Below, piece by piece: positions 8,198 to 18,514 of a stretch of DNA of 64,000 nt (position 1 is its first letter; each line of letters starts with the position of its first letter). Under the pieces are notes generated by a model. It was given only the letters and a program-made list of their open reading frames with translations, was not told the DNA's origin and searched no databases. The DNA comes from Heligmosomoides polygyrus polygyrus (Eukaryota; Nematoda; Chromadorea; Rhabditida; Heligmosomidae): NCBI GenBank assembly GCA_947396885.1, contig OX377204.1, positions 53,927,139-53,991,138 of the forward strand, read 5' to 3'. A program made the translations under genes and the position numbers.

Positions 8198-8327
8198 AAT
8201 CGCTTTGCAATGTTCCGTGATGCGCAGATTGGGGGATGGGAGCTAGCGAGTACATGTACGCGGCGGTCCGCTAGGAGATGAAGTTCTTCGTGGACGCAAT
8301 GGGCTCCATGCCTGTCGGCGGTGCTAT

Positions 8328-8409
8328 GCAGCGATGTCCGAGTGGTTAAGGAGATTGACTAGAAATCAATTGGGCTCTGCCCGCGCAGGTTCGAATCCTG
8401 CTCGCTGCG
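8328..8409 (+). tRNA. tRNA-Ser(AGA), class B
   Basis: Fully paired; TTTT. Confidence 0.9.

Positions 8410-8540
8410 AATCGTTTTGCAATGTTCCGTGATGCGCAGATTGGGGGGATGGGAGCTAGCGAGTACACGTACGCGGTGGTCCGCTAGGAGATGAAGTTCT
8501 TCGTGGACGCAATGGGCTCCATGCCTGTCGGCGGTGCTAT

Positions 8541-8622
8541 GCAGCGATGTCCGGTTGGTTAAGGAGATTGACTCGAAATAAATTGGGCTCTGCCCGCGCA
8601 GGTTCGAATCCTGCTCGCTGCG
8541..8622 (+). tRNA. tRNA-Ser(CGA)-like, class E
   Basis: GGTTGG plus G30:A40; TTTT. Confidence 0.65.

Positions 8623-8753
8623 AATCGTTTTGCAATGGTCCGTGATGCGCAGATTGGGTGGATGGGAGCTAACGAGTACACGTACGCGGTGGTCCGCTAG
8701 GAGATGAAGTTCTTCGTGGACGCAATGGGCTCCATGCCTGTCGGCGGTGCTAT

Positions 8754-8835
8754 GCAGCGATGTCCGAGTGGTTAAGGAGATCGACTCGAAATCAATTGGG
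8801 CTCTGCCCGCGCAGGTTCGAACCCTGCTCGCTGCG
8754..8835 (+). tRNA. tRNA-Ser(CGA), F variant with paired T stem
   Basis: C29:A41 is the only stem defect; T loop ends in C (GGTTCGAACCC); TTTT present. Confidence 0.78.

Positions 8836-8966
8836 AATCGTTTTGCAATGGTCCGTGATGCGCAGATTGGGTGGATGAGAGCTAACGAGTACACGTACGC
8901 GGTGGTCCGCTAGGAGATGAAGTTCTTCGTGGACGCAATGGGCTCCATGCCTGTCGGCGGTGCTAT

Positions 8967-9048
8967 GCAGCGATGTCCGAGTGGTTAAGGAGATTGACTA
9001 GAAATCAATTGGGCTCTGCTCGCGCAGGTTCGAATCCTGCTCGCTGCG
8967..9048 (+). tRNA. tRNA-Ser(AGA), class B2
   Basis: Stems paired; variable arm GGGC/GCTC has one G:T wobble; TTTT. First of the B2 copies. Confidence 0.87.

Positions 9049-9120
9049 AATCGTTTTGCAATGTTCCATGATGCGCAGATTGGGGGATGGAAGCTGCTCC
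9101 ATGCCTGTCGGCGGTGCTAT

Positions 9121-9202
9121 GCAGCGATGTCCGAGTGGTTAAGGAGATTGACTCGAAATAAATTGGGCTCTGCCCGCGCAGGTTCGAATCCTGCTCGCTG
9201 CG
9121..9202 (+). tRNA. tRNA-Ser(CGA), class C
   Basis: G30:A40; TTTT. Confidence 0.75.

Positions 9203-9333
9203 AATCGTTTTGCAATGGTCCGTGATGCGCAGATTGGGTGGATGGGAGCTAACGAGTACACGTACGCGGTGGTCCGCTAGGAGATGAAGTTCTTCGTGGA
9301 CGCAATGGGCTCCATGCCTGTCGGCGGTGCTAT

Positions 9334-9415
9334 GCAGCGATGTCCGGTTGGTTAAGGAGATTGACTCGAAATAAATTGGGCTCTGCCCGCGCAGGTTCGA
9401 ATCCCGCTCGCTGCG
9334..9415 (+). tRNA. tRNA-Ser(CGA)-like, class E'
   Basis: GGTTGG, G30:A40, A51:C63; TTTT. Confidence 0.6.

Positions 9416-9546
9416 AATCGTTTTGCAATGTTCCGTGATGCGCAGATTGGGGGGATGGGAGCTAGCGAGTACACGTACGCGGTGGTCCGCTAGGAGATGA
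9501 AGTTCTTCGTGGACGCAATGGGCTCCATGCCTGTCGGCGGTGCTAT

Positions 9547-9628
9547 GCAGCGATGTCCGAGTGGTTAAGGAGATCGACTCGAAATCAATTGGGCTCTGCC
9601 CGCGCAGGTTCGAATCCCGCTCGCTGCG
9547..9628 (+). tRNA. tRNA-Ser(CGA), class F
   Basis: C29:A41, A51:C63; CTTT. Confidence 0.7.

Positions 9629-9758
9629 AATCGCTTTGCAATGTTCCGTGATGCGCAGATTGGGGGATGGGAGCTAGCGAGTACACGTACGCGGCGGTCC
9701 GCTAGGAGATGAAGTTCTTCGTGGACGCAATGGGCTCCATGTCTGTCGGCGGTGCTAT

Positions 9759-9840
9759 GCAGCGATGTCCGAGTGGTTAAGGAGATTGACTAGAAATCAA
9801 TCGGGCTCTGCTCGCGCAGGTTCGAATCCTGCTCGCTGCG
9759..9840 (+). tRNA. tRNA-Ser(AGA), class B3
   Basis: As B2 plus T44C at the start of the variable region; stems paired; TTTT; leader catgtctgtcgg. Confidence 0.86.

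Positions 9841-9912
9841 AATCGTTTTGCAATGTTCCATGATGCGCAGATTGGGGGATGGAAGCTGCTCCATGCCTGT
9901 CGGCGGTGCTAT

Positions 9913-9994
9913 GCAGCGATGTCCGAGTGGTTAAGGAGATTGACTCGAAATAAATTGGGCTCTGCCCGCGCAGGTTCGAATCCTGCTCGCTGCG
9913..9994 (+). tRNA. tRNA-Ser(CGA), class C
   Basis: G30:A40; TTTT. Confidence 0.75.

Positions 9995-10125
9995 AATCGT
10001 TTTGCAATGGTCCGTGATGCGCAGATTGGGTGGATGGGAGCTAACGAGTACACGTACGCGGTGGTCCGCTAGGAGATGAAGTTCTTCGTGGACGCAATGG
10101 GCTCCATGCCTGTCGGCGGTGCTAT

Positions 10126-10207
10126 GCAGCGATGTCCGGTTGGTTAAGGAGATTGACTCGAAATCAATTGGGCTCTGCCCGCGCAGGTTCGAATCCTGCT
10201 CGCTGCG
10126..10207 (+). tRNA. tRNA-Ser(CGA), class D
   Basis: Stems paired; GGTTGG; followed by the gattatgggg spacer allele. 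Confidence 0.75.

Positions 10208-10338
10208 AATCGTTTTGCAATGTTCCGTGATGCGCAGATTATGGGGATGGGAGCTAGCGAGTACACGTACGCGGTGGTCCGCTAGGAGATGAAGTTCTTC
10301 GTGGACGCAATGGGCTCCATGCCTGTCGGCGGTGCTAT

Positions 10339-10420
10339 GCAGCGATGTCCGGTTGGTTAAGGAGATTGACTCGAAATAAATTGGGCTCTGCCCGCGCAGG
10401 TTCGAATCCTGCTCGCTGCG
10339..10420 (+). tRNA. tRNA-Ser(CGA)-like, class E
   Basis: GGTTGG plus G30:A40; TTTT. Confidence 0.65.

Positions 10421-10551
10421 AATCGTTTTGCAATGGTCCGTGATGCGCAGATTGGGTGGATGGGAGCTAACGAGTACACGTACGCGGTGGTCCGCTAGGA
10501 GATGAAGTTCTTCGTGGACGCAATGGGCTCCATGCCTGTCGGCGGTGCTAT

Positions 10552-10633
10552 GCAGCGATGTCCGAGTGGTTAAGGAGATCGACTCGAAATCAATTGGGCT
10601 CTGCCCGCGCAGGTTCGAATCCCGCTCGCTGCG
10552..10633 (+). 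tRNA. tRNA-Ser(CGA), class F
   Basis: C29:A41, A51:C63; CTTT; short spacer follows. Confidence 0.7.

Positions 10634-10705
10634 AATCGCTTTGCAATGTTCCATGATGCGCAGATTGGGGGATGGAAGCTGCTCCATGCCTGTCGGCGGT
10701 GCTAT

Positions 10706-10787
10706 GCAGCGATGTCCGAGTGGTTAAGGAGATTGACTCGAAATAAATTGGGCTCTGCCCGCGCAGGTTCGAATCCCGCTCGCTGCG
10706..10787 (+). tRNA. tRNA-Ser(CGA)-like, class C'
   Basis: G30:A40 and A51:C63; TTTT. Confidence 0.68.

Positions 10788-10918
10788 AATCGTTTTGCAA
10801 TGTTCCGTGATGCGCAGATTGGGGGGATGGGAGCTAGCGAGTACACGTACGCGGTGGTCCGCTAGGAGATGAAGTTCTTCGTGGACGCAATGGGCTCCAT
10901 GCCTGTCGGCGGTGCTAT

Positions 10919-11000
10919 GCAGCGATGTCCGAGTGGTTAAGGAGATCGACTCGAAATCAATTGGGCTCTGCCCGCGCAGGTTCGAATCCCGCTCGCTGCG
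10919..11000 (+). tRNA. tRNA-Ser(CGA), class F
   Basis: C29:A41, A51:C63; CTTT. Confidence 0.7.

Positions 11001-11130
11001 AATCGCTTTGCAATGTTCCGTGATACGCAGATTGGGGGATGGGAGCTAGCGAGTACACGTACGCGGCGGTCCGCTAGGAGATGAAGTTCTTCGTGGACGC
11101 AATGGGCTCCATGTCTGTCGGCGGTGCTAT

Positions 11131-11212
11131 GCAGCGATGTCCGAGTGGTTAAGGAGATTGACTAGAAATCAATTGGGCTCTGCTCGCGCAGGTTCGAATC
11201 CTGCTCGCTGCG
11131..11212 (+). tRNA. tRNA-Ser(AGA), class B2
   Basis: Paired; variable-arm G:T wobble; TTTT. Confidence 0.87.

Positions 11213-11284
11213 AATCGTTTTGCAATGTTCCATGATGCGCAGATTGGGGGATGGAAGCTGCTCCATGCCTGTCGGCGGTGCTAT

Positions 11285-11366
11285 GCAGCGATGTCCGAGT
11301 GGTTAAGGAGATTGACTCGAAATAAATTGGGCTCTGCCCGCGCAGGTTCGAATCCTGCTCGCTGCG
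11285..11366 (+). tRNA. tRNA-Ser(CGA), class C
   Basis: G30:A40; TTTT. Confidence 0.75.

Positions 11367-11497
11367 AATCGTTTTGCAATGGTCCGTGATGCGCAGATTG
11401 GGTGGATGGGAGCTAACGAGTACACGTACGCGGTGGTCCGCTAGGAGATGAAGTTCTTCGTGGACGCAATGGGCTCCATGCCTGTCGGCGGTGCTAT

Positions 11498-11579
11498 GCA
11501 GCGATGTCCGGTTGGTTAAGGAGATTGACTCGAAATCAATTGGGCTCTGCCCGCGCAGGTTCGAATCCTGCTCGCTGCG
11498..11579 (+). tRNA. tRNA-Ser(CGA), class D
   Basis: Stems paired; GGTTGG; gattatgggg spacer. Confidence 0.75.

Positions 11580-11710
11580 AATCGTTTTGCAATGTTCCGT
11601 GATGCGCAGATTATGGGGATGGGAGCTAGCGAGTACACGTACGCGGTGGTCCGCTAGGAGATGAAGTTCTTCGTGGACGCAATGGGCTCCATGTCTGTCG
11701 GCGGTGCTAT

Positions 11711-11792
11711 GCAGCGATGTCCGAGTGGTTAAGGAGATTGACTAGAAATCAATTGGGCTCTGCTCGCGCAGGTTCGAATCCTGCTCGCTGCG
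11711..11792 (+). tRNA. tRNA-Ser(AGA), class B2
   Basis: Paired; variable-arm wobble; TTTT. Directly after D, so E-F-C'-F of the module is missing here. Confidence 0.87.

Positions 11793-11864
11793 AATCGTTT
11801 TGCAATGTTCCATGATGCGCAGATTGGGGGATGGAAGCTGCTCCATGCCTGTCGGCGGTGCTAT

Positions 11865-11946
11865 GCAGCGATGTCCGAGTGGTTAAGGAGATTGACTCGA
11901 AATAAATTGGGCTCTGCCCGCGCAGGTTCGATTCCTGCTCGCTGCG
11865..11946 (+). tRNA. tRNA-Ser(CGA), class C with B-box change
   Basis: G30:A40; T loop A to T gives GGTTCGATTCC; TTTT. Confidence 0.7.

Positions 11947-12077
11947 AATCGTTTTGCAATGGTCCGTGATGCGCAGATTGGGTGGATGGGAGCTAACGAG
12001 TACACGTACGCGGTGGTCCGCTAGGAGATGAAGTTCTTCGTGGACGCAATGGGCTCCATGCCTGTCGGCGGTGCTAT

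Positions 12078-12159
12078 GCAGCGATGTCCGGTTGGTTAAG
12101 GAGATTGACTCGAAATCAATTGGGCTCTGCCCGCGCAGGTTCGAATCCTGCTCGCTGCG
12078..12159 (+). tRNA. tRNA-Ser(CGA), class D
   Basis: Stems paired; GGTTGG; gattatgggg spacer. Confidence 0.75.

Positions 12160-12290
12160 AATCGTTTTGCAATGTTCCGTGATGCGCAGATTATGGGGAT
12201 GGGAGCTAGCGAGTACACGTACGCGGTGGTCCGCTAGGAGATGAAGTTCTTCGTGGACGCAATGGGCTCCATGCCTGTCGGCGGTGCTAT

Positions 12291-12372
12291 GCAGCGATGT
12301 CCGGTTGGTTAAGGAGATTGACTCGAAATAAATTGGGCTCTGCCCGCGCAGGTTCGAATCCTGCTCGCTGCG
12291..12372 (+). tRNA. tRNA-Ser(CGA)-like, class E
   Basis: GGTTGG plus G30:A40; TTTT. Confidence 0.65.

Positions 12373-12503
12373 AATCGTTTTGCAATGGTCCGTGATGCGC
12401 AGATTGGGTGGATGGGAGCTAACGAGTACACGTACGCGGTGGTCCGCTAGGAGATGAAGTTCTTCGTGGACGCAATGGGCTCAATGCCTGTCGGCGGTGC
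12501 TAT

Positions 12504-12585
12504 GCAGCGATGTCCGAGTGGTTAAGGAGATCGACTCGAAATCAATTGGGCTCTGCCCGCGCAGGTTCGAATCCCGCTCGCTGCG
12504..12585 (+). tRNA. tRNA-Ser(CGA), class F
   Basis: C29:A41, A51:C63; CTTT; leader gctcaatgcc. Confidence 0.7.

Positions 12586-12657
12586 AATCGCTTTGCAATG
12601 TTCCATGATGCGCAGATTGGGGGATGGAAGCTGCTCCATGCCTGTCGGCGGTGCTAT

Positions 12658-12739
12658 GCAGCGATGTCCGAGTGGTTAAGGAGATTGACTCGAAATAAAT
12701 TGGGCTCTGCCCGCGCAGGTTCGAATCCCGCTCGCTGCG
12658..12739 (+). tRNA. tRNA-Ser(CGA)-like, class C'
   Basis: G30:A40, A51:C63; TTTT. Confidence 0.68.

Positions 12740-12870
12740 AATCGTTTTGCAATGTTCCGTGATGCGCAGATTGGGGGGATGGGAGCTAGCGAGTACACGT
12801 ACGCGGTGGTCCGCTAGGAGATGAAGTTCTTCGTGGACGCAATGGGCTCCATGCCTGTCGGCGGTGCTAT

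Positions 12871-12952
12871 GCAGCGATGTCCGAGTGGTTAAGGAGATCG
12901 ACTCGAAATCAATTGGGCTCTGCCCGCGCAGGTTCGAATCCCGCTCGCTGCG
12871..12952 (+). tRNA. tRNA-Ser(CGA), class F
   Basis: C29:A41, A51:C63; CTTT. Confidence 0.7.

Positions 12953-13082
12953 AATCGCTTTGCAATGTTCCGTGATACGCAGATTGGGGGATGGGAGCTA
13001 GCGAGTACACGTACGCGGCGGTCCGCTAGGAGATGAAGTTCTTCGTGGACGCAATGGGCTCCATGTCTGTCGGCGGTGCTAT

Positions 13083-13164
13083 GCAGCGATGTCCGAGTGG
13101 TTAAGGAGATTGACTAGAAATCAATTGGGCTCTGCTCGCGCAGGTTCGAATCCTGCTCGCTGCG
13083..13164 (+). tRNA. tRNA-Ser(AGA), class B2
   Basis: Paired; variable-arm wobble; TTTT. Confidence 0.87.

Positions 13165-13236
13165 AATCGTTTTGCAATGTTCCATGATGCGCAGATTGGG
13201 GGATGGAAGCTGCTCCATGCCTGTCGGCGGTGCTAT

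Positions 13237-13318
13237 GCAGCGATGTCCGAGTGGTTAAGGAGATTGACTCGAAATAAATTGGGCTCTGCCCGCGCAGGTT
13301 CGAATCCTGCTCGCTGCG
13237..13318 (+). tRNA. tRNA-Ser(CGA), class C
   Basis: G30:A40; TTTT. Confidence 0.75.

Positions 13319-13449
13319 AATCGTTTTGCAATGGTCCGTGATGCGCAGATTGGGTGGATGGGAGCTAACGAGTACACGTACGCGGTGGTCCGCTAGGAGA
13401 TGAAGTTCTTCGTGGACGCAATGGGCTCCATGCCTGTCGGCGGTGCTAT

Positions 13450-13531
13450 GCAGCGATGTCCGGTTGGTTAAGGAGATTGACTCGAAATCAATTGGGCTCT
13501 GCCCGCGCAGGTTCGAATCCTGCTCGCTGCG
13450..13531 (+). tRNA. tRNA-Ser(CGA), class D
   Basis: Stems paired; GGTTGG; TTTT. Confidence 0.75.

Positions 13532-13662
13532 AATCGTTTTGCAATGTTCCGTGATGCGCAGATTATGGGGATGGGAGCTAGCGAGTACACGTACGCGGTG
13601 GTCCGCTAGGAGATGAAGTTCTTCGTGGACGCAATGGGCTCCATGCCTGTCGGCGGTGCTAT

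Positions 13663-13744
13663 GCAGCGATGTCCGGTTGGTTAAGGAGATTGACTCGAAA
13701 TAAATTGGGCTCTGCCCGCGCAGGTTCGAATCCTGCTCGCTGCG
13663..13744 (+). tRNA. tRNA-Ser(CGA)-like, class E
   Basis: GGTTGG plus G30:A40; followed by a hybrid 155-bp-step spacer. Confidence 0.65.

Positions 13745-13817
13745 AATCGTTTTGCAATGGTCCGTGATGCGCAGATTGGGTGGATGGGAGCTGCTCCATG
13801 CCTGTCGGCGGTGCTAT

Positions 13818-13899
13818 GCAGCGATGTCCGAGTGGTTAAGGAGATTGACTCGAAATAAATTGGGCTCTGCCCGCGCAGGTTCGAATCCTGCTCGCTGCG
13818..13899 (+). tRNA. tRNA-Ser(CGA), class C
   Basis: G30:A40; TTTT. Confidence 0.75.

Positions 13900-14030
13900 A
13901 ATCGTTTTGCAATGGTCCGTGATGCGCAGATTGGGTGGATGGGAGCTAACGAGTACACGTACGCGGTGGTCCGCTAGGAGATGAAGTTCTTCGTGGACGC
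14001 AATGGGCTCCATGCCTGTCGGCGGTGCTAT

Positions 14031-14112
14031 GCAGCGATGTCCGGTTGGTTAAGGAGATTGACTCGAAATCAATTGGGCTCTGCCCGCGCAGGTTCGAATC
14101 CTGCTCGCTGCG
14031..14112 (+). tRNA. tRNA-Ser(CGA), class D
   Basis: Stems paired; GGTTGG; TTTT. Confidence 0.75.

Positions 14113-14243
14113 AATCGTTTTGCAATGTTCCGTGATGCGCAGATTATGGGGATGGGAGCTAGCGAGTACACGTACGCGGTGGTCCGCTAGGAGATGAAGT
14201 TCTTCGTGGACGCAATGGGCTCCATGCCTGTCGGCGGTGCTAT

Positions 14244-14325
14244 GCAGCGATGTCCGGTTGGTTAAGGAGATTGACTCGAAATAAATTGGGCTCTGCCCGC
14301 GCAGGTTCGAATCCTGCTCGCTGCG
14244..14325 (+). tRNA. tRNA-Ser(CGA)-like, class E
   Basis: GGTTGG plus G30:A40; TTTT. Confidence 0.65.

Positions 14326-14456
14326 AATCGTTTTGCAATGGTCCGTGATGCGCAGATTGGGTGGATGGGAGCTAACGAGTACACGTACGCGGTGGTCCGC
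14401 TAGGAGATGAAGTTCTTCGTGGACGCAATGGGCTCCATGCCTGTCGGCGGTGCTAT

Positions 14457-14538
14457 GCAGCGATGTCCGAGTGGTTAAGGAGATCGACTCGAAATCAATT
14501 GGGCTCTGCCCGCGCAGGTTCGAATCCCGCTCGCTGCG
14457..14538 (+). tRNA. tRNA-Ser(CGA), class F
   Basis: C29:A41, A51:C63; CTTT. Confidence 0.7.

Positions 14539-14610
14539 AATCGCTTTGCAATGTTCCATGATGCGCAGATTGGGGGATGGAAGCTGCTCCATGCCTGTCG
14601 GCGGTGCTAT

Positions 14611-14692
14611 GCAGCGATGTCCGAGTGGTTAAGGAGATTGACTCGAAATAAATTGGGCTCTGCCCGCGCAGGTTCGAATCCCGCTCGCTGCG
14611..14692 (+). tRNA. tRNA-Ser(CGA)-like, class C'
   Basis: G30:A40, A51:C63; TTTT. Confidence 0.68.

Positions 14693-14823
14693 AATCGTTT
14701 TGCAATGTTCCGTGATGCGCAGATTGGGGGGATGGGAGCTAGCGAGTACACGTACGCGGTGGTCCGCTAGGAGATGAAGTTCTTCGTGGACGCAATGGGC
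14801 TCCATGCCTGTCGGCGGTGCTAT

Positions 14824-14905
14824 GCAGCGATGTCCGAGTGGTTAAGGAGATCGACTCGAAATCAATTGGGCTCTGCCCGCGCAGGTTCGAATCCCGCTCG
14901 CTGCG
14824..14905 (+). tRNA. tRNA-Ser(CGA), class F
   Basis: C29:A41, A51:C63; CTTT; unusually followed by the D-type gattatgggg spacer, a recombinant unit. Confidence 0.7.

Positions 14906-15036
14906 AATCGCTTTGCAATGTTCCGTGATGCGCAGATTATGGGGATGGGAGCTAGCGAGTACACGTACGCGGTGGTCCGCTAGGAGATGAAGTTCTTCGT
15001 GGACGCAATGGGCTCCATGCCTGTCGGCGGTGCTAT

Positions 15037-15118
15037 GCAGCGATGTCCGGTTGGTTAAGGAGATTGACTCGAAATAAATTGGGCTCTGCCCGCGCAGGTT
15101 CGAATCCTGCTCGCTGCG
15037..15118 (+). tRNA. tRNA-Ser(CGA)-like, class E
   Basis: GGTTGG plus G30:A40; TTTT. Confidence 0.65.

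Positions 15119-15249
15119 AATCGTTTTGCAATGGTCCGTGATGCGCAGATTGGGTGGATGGGAGCTAACGAGTACACGTACGCGGTGGTCCGCTAGGAGA
15201 TGAAGTTCTTCGTGGACGCAATGGGCTCCATGCCTGTCGGCGGTGCTAT

Positions 15250-15331
15250 GCAGCGATGTCCGAGTGGTTAAGGAGATCGACTCGAAATCAATTGGGCTCT
15301 GCCCGCGCAGGTTCGAATCCCGCTCGCTGCG
15250..15331 (+). tRNA. tRNA-Ser(CGA), class F
   Basis: C29:A41, A51:C63; CTTT. Confidence 0.7.

Positions 15332-15403
15332 AATCGCTTTGCAATGTTCCATGATGCGCAGATTGGGGGATGGAAGCTGCTCCATGCCTGTCGGCGGTGC
15401 TAT

Positions 15404-15485
15404 GCAGCGATGTCCGAGTGGTTAAGGAGATTGACTCGAAATAAATTGGGCTCTGCCCGCGCAGGTTCGAATCCCGCTCGCTGCG
15404..15485 (+). tRNA. tRNA-Ser(CGA)-like, class C'
   Basis: G30:A40, A51:C63; TTTT. Confidence 0.68.

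Positions 15486-15616
15486 AATCGTTTTGCAATG
15501 TTCCGTGATGCGCAGATTGGGGGGATGGGAGCTAGCGAGTACACGTACGCGGTGGTCCGCTAGGAGATGAAGTTCTTCGTGGACGCAATGGGCTCCATGC
15601 CTGTCGGCGGTGCTAT

Positions 15617-15698
15617 GCAGCGATGTCCGAGTGGTTAAGGAGATCGACTCGAAATCAATTGGGCTCTGCCCGCGCAGGTTCGAATCCCGCTCGCTGCG
15617..15698 (+). tRNA. tRNA-Ser(CGA), class F
   Basis: C29:A41, A51:C63; CTTT. Confidence 0.7.

Positions 15699-15828
15699 AA
15701 TCGCTTTGCAATGTTCCGTGATGCGCAGATTGGGGGATGGGAGCTAGCGAGTACACGTACGCGGCGGTCCGCTAGGAGATGAAGTTCTTCGTGGACGCAA
15801 TGGGCTCCATGTCTGTCGGCGGTGCTAT

Positions 15829-15910
15829 GCAGCGATGTCCGAGTGGTTAAGGAGATTGACTAGAAATCAATCGGGCTCTGCTCGCGCAGGTTCGAATCCT
15901 GCTCGCTGCG
15829..15910 (+). tRNA. 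tRNA-Ser(AGA), class B3
   Basis: Paired; T44C and variable-arm wobble; TTTT. Confidence 0.86.

Positions 15911-15982
15911 AATCGTTTTGCAATGTTCCATGATGCGCAGATTGGGGGATGGAAGCTGCTCCATGCCTGTCGGCGGTGCTAT

Positions 15983-16064
15983 GCAGCGATGTCCGAGTGG
16001 TTAAGGAGATTGACTAGAAATCAATCGGGCTCTGCTCGCGCAGGTTCGAATCCTGCTCGCTGCG
15983..16064 (+). tRNA. tRNA-Ser(AGA), class B3
   Basis: Adjacent duplicate of 15829 at a 154-bp step. Confidence 0.86.

Positions 16065-16136
16065 AATCGTTTTGCAATGTTCCATGATGCGCAGATTGGG
16101 GGATGGAAGCTGCTCCATGCCTGTCGGCGGTGCTAT

Positions 16137-16218
16137 GCAGCGATGTCCGAGTGGTTAAGGAGATTGACTCGAAATAAATTGGGCTCTGCCCGCGCAGGTT
16201 CGAATCCTGCTCGCTGCG
16137..16218 (+). tRNA. tRNA-Ser(CGA), class C
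   Basis: G30:A40; TTTT. Confidence 0.75.

Positions 16219-16349
16219 AATCGTTTTGCAATGGTCCGTGATGCGCAGATTGGGTGGATGGGAGCTAACGAGTACACGTACGCGGTGGTCCGCTAGGAGA
16301 TGAAGTTCTTCGTGGACGCAATGGGCTCCATGCCTGTCGGCGGTGCTAT

Positions 16350-16431
16350 GCAGCGATGTCCGAGTGGTTAAGGAGATCGACTCGAAATCAATTGGGCTCT
16401 GCCCGCGCAGGTTCGAATCCCGCTCGCTGCG
16350..16431 (+). tRNA. tRNA-Ser(CGA), class F with TTTT
   Basis: C29:A41, A51:C63, but the terminator is intact. Confidence 0.7.

Positions 16432-16562
16432 AATCGTTTTGCAATGTTCCGTGATGCGCAGATTGGGGGGATGGGAGCTAGCGAGTACACGTACGCGGCG
16501 GTCCGCTAGGAGATGAAGTTCTTCGTGGACGCAATGGGCTCCATGTCTGTCGGCGGTGCTAT

Positions 16563-16644
16563 GCAGCGATGTCCGAGTGGTTAAGGAGATTGACTAGAAA
16601 TCAATTGGGCTCTGCTCGCGCAGGTTCGAATCCTGCTCGCTGCG
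16563..16644 (+). tRNA. tRNA-Ser(AGA), class B2
   Basis: Paired; variable-arm wobble; TTTT. Confidence 0.87.

Positions 16645-16716
16645 AATCGTTTTGCAATGTTCCATGATGCGCAGATTGGGGGATGGAAGCTGCTCCATGC
16701 CTGTCGGCGGTGCTAT

Positions 16717-16798
16717 GCAGCGATGTCCGAGTGGTTAAGGAGATTGACTCGAAATAAATTGGGCTCTGCCCGCGCAGGTTCGAATCCTGCTCGCTGCG
16717..16798 (+). tRNA. tRNA-Ser(CGA), class C
   Basis: G30:A40; TTTT. Confidence 0.75.

Positions 16799-16929
16799 AA
16801 TCGTTTTGCAATGGTCCGTGATGCGCAGATTGGGTGGATGGGAGCTAACGAGTACACGTACGCGGTGGTCCGCTAGGAGATGAAGTTCTTCGTGGACGCA
16901 ATGGGCTCCATGCCTGTCGGCGGTGCTAT

Positions 16930-17011
16930 GCAGCGATGTCCGGTTGGTTAAGGAGATTGACTCGAAATCAATTGGGCTCTGCCCGCGCAGGTTCGAATCC
17001 TGCTCGCTGCG
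16930..17011 (+). tRNA. tRNA-Ser(CGA), class D
   Basis: Stems paired; GGTTGG; TTTT. Confidence 0.75.

Positions 17012-17142
17012 AATCGTTTTGCAATGTTCCGTGATGCGCAGATTATGGGGATGGGAGCTAGCGAGTACACGTACGCGGTGGTCCGCTAGGAGATGAAGTT
17101 CTTCGTGGACGCAATGGGCTCCATGCCTGTCGGCGGTGCTAT

Positions 17143-17224
17143 GCAGCGATGTCCGGTTGGTTAAGGAGATTGACTCGAAATAAATTGGGCTCTGCCCGCG
17201 CAGGTTCGAATCCTGCTCGCTGCG
17143..17224 (+). tRNA. tRNA-Ser(CGA)-like, class E
   Basis: GGTTGG plus G30:A40; TTTT. Confidence 0.65.

Positions 17225-17355
17225 AATCGTTTTGCAATGGTCCGTGATGCGCAGATTGGGTGGATGGGAGCTAACGAGTACACGTACGCGGTGGTCCGCT
17301 AGGAGATGAAGTTCTTCGTGGACGCAATGGGCTCCATGCCTGTCGGCGGTGCTAT

Positions 17356-17437
17356 GCAGCGATGTCCGAGTGGTTAAGGAGATCGACTCGAAATCAATTG
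17401 GGCTCTGCCCGCGCAGGTTCGAATCCCGCTCGCTGCG
17356..17437 (+). tRNA. tRNA-Ser(CGA), class F
   Basis: C29:A41, A51:C63; CTTT. Confidence 0.7.

Positions 17438-17509
17438 AATCGCTTTGCAATGTTCCATGATGCGCAGATTGGGGGATGGAAGCTGCTCCATGCCTGTCGG
17501 CGGTGCTAT

Positions 17510-17591
17510 GCAGCGATGTCCGAGTGGTTAAGGAGATTGACTCGAAATAAATTGGGCTCTGCCCGCGCAGGTTCGAATCCCGCTCGCTGCG
17510..17591 (+). tRNA. tRNA-Ser(CGA)-like, class C'
   Basis: G30:A40, A51:C63; TTTT. Confidence 0.68.

Positions 17592-17722
17592 AATCGTTTT
17601 GCAATGTTCCGTGATGCGCAGATTGGGGGGATGGGAGCTAGCGAGTACACGTACGCGGTGGTCCGCTAGTAGATGAAGTTCTTCGTGGACGCAATGGGCT
17701 CCATGCCTGTCGGCGGTGCTAT

Positions 17723-17804
17723 GCAGCGATGTCCGAGTGGTTAAGGAGATCGACTCGAAATCAATTGGGCTCTGCCCGCGCAGGTTCGAATCCCGCTCGC
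17801 TGCG
17723..17804 (+). tRNA. tRNA-Ser(CGA), class F
   Basis: C29:A41, A51:C63; CTTT. Confidence 0.7.

Positions 17805-17934
17805 AATCGCTTTGCAATGTTCCGTGATGCGCAGATTGGGGGATGGGAGCTAGCGAGTACACGTACGCGGCGGTCCGCTAGGAGATGAAGTTCTTCGTGG
17901 ACGCAATGGGCTCCATGTCTGTCGGCGGTGCTAT

Positions 17935-18016
17935 GCAGCGATGTCCGAGTGGTTAAGGAGATTGACTAGAAATCAATTGGGCTCTGCTCGCGCAGGTTCG
18001 AATCCTGCTCGCTGCG
17935..18016 (+). tRNA. tRNA-Ser(AGA), class B2
   Basis: Paired; variable-arm wobble; TTTT. Confidence 0.87.

Positions 18017-18088
18017 AATCGTTTTGCAATGTTCCATGATGCGCAGATTGGGGGATGGAAGCTGCTCCATGCCTGTCGGCGGTGCTAT

Positions 18089-18170
18089 GCAGCGATGTCC
18101 GAGTGGTTAAGGAGATTGACTCGAAATAAATTGGGCTCTGCCCGCGCAGGTTCGAATCCTGCTCGCTGCG
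18089..18170 (+). tRNA. tRNA-Ser(CGA), class C
   Basis: G30:A40; TTTT. Confidence 0.75.

Positions 18171-18301
18171 AATCGTTTTGCAATGGTCCGTGATGCGCAG
18201 ATTGGGTGGATGGGAGCTAACGAGTACACGTACGCGGTGGTCCGCTAGGAGATGAAGTTCTTCGTGGACGCAATGGGCTCCATGCCTGTCGGCGGTGCTA
18301 T

Positions 18302-18383
18302 GCAGCGATGTCCGGTTGGTTAAGGAGATTGACTCGAAATAAATTGGGCTCTGCCCGCGCAGGTTCGAATCCTGCTCGCTGCG
18302..18383 (+). tRNA. tRNA-Ser(CGA)-like, class E
   Basis: GGTTGG plus G30:A40; TTTT. Confidence 0.65.

Positions 18384-18514
18384 AATCGTTTTGCAATGGT
18401 CCGTGATGCGCAGATTGGGTGGATGGGAGCTAACGAGTACACGTACGCGGTGGTCCGCTAGGAGATGAAGTTCTTCGTGGACGCAATGGGCTCCATGCCT
18501 GTCGGCGGTGCTAT

Larger units (their letters stand above)
6011..8540 (+). 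repeat. 1,371-bp module in tandem
   Basis: B-C-D-F-F-B'-F starting at 6011 is followed by B-C-D-F-F'-B starting at 7382. The same B-C-D-F-F'-B run is also present from 2995. The pairing is class by class, with only single-base differences. Confidence 0.8.
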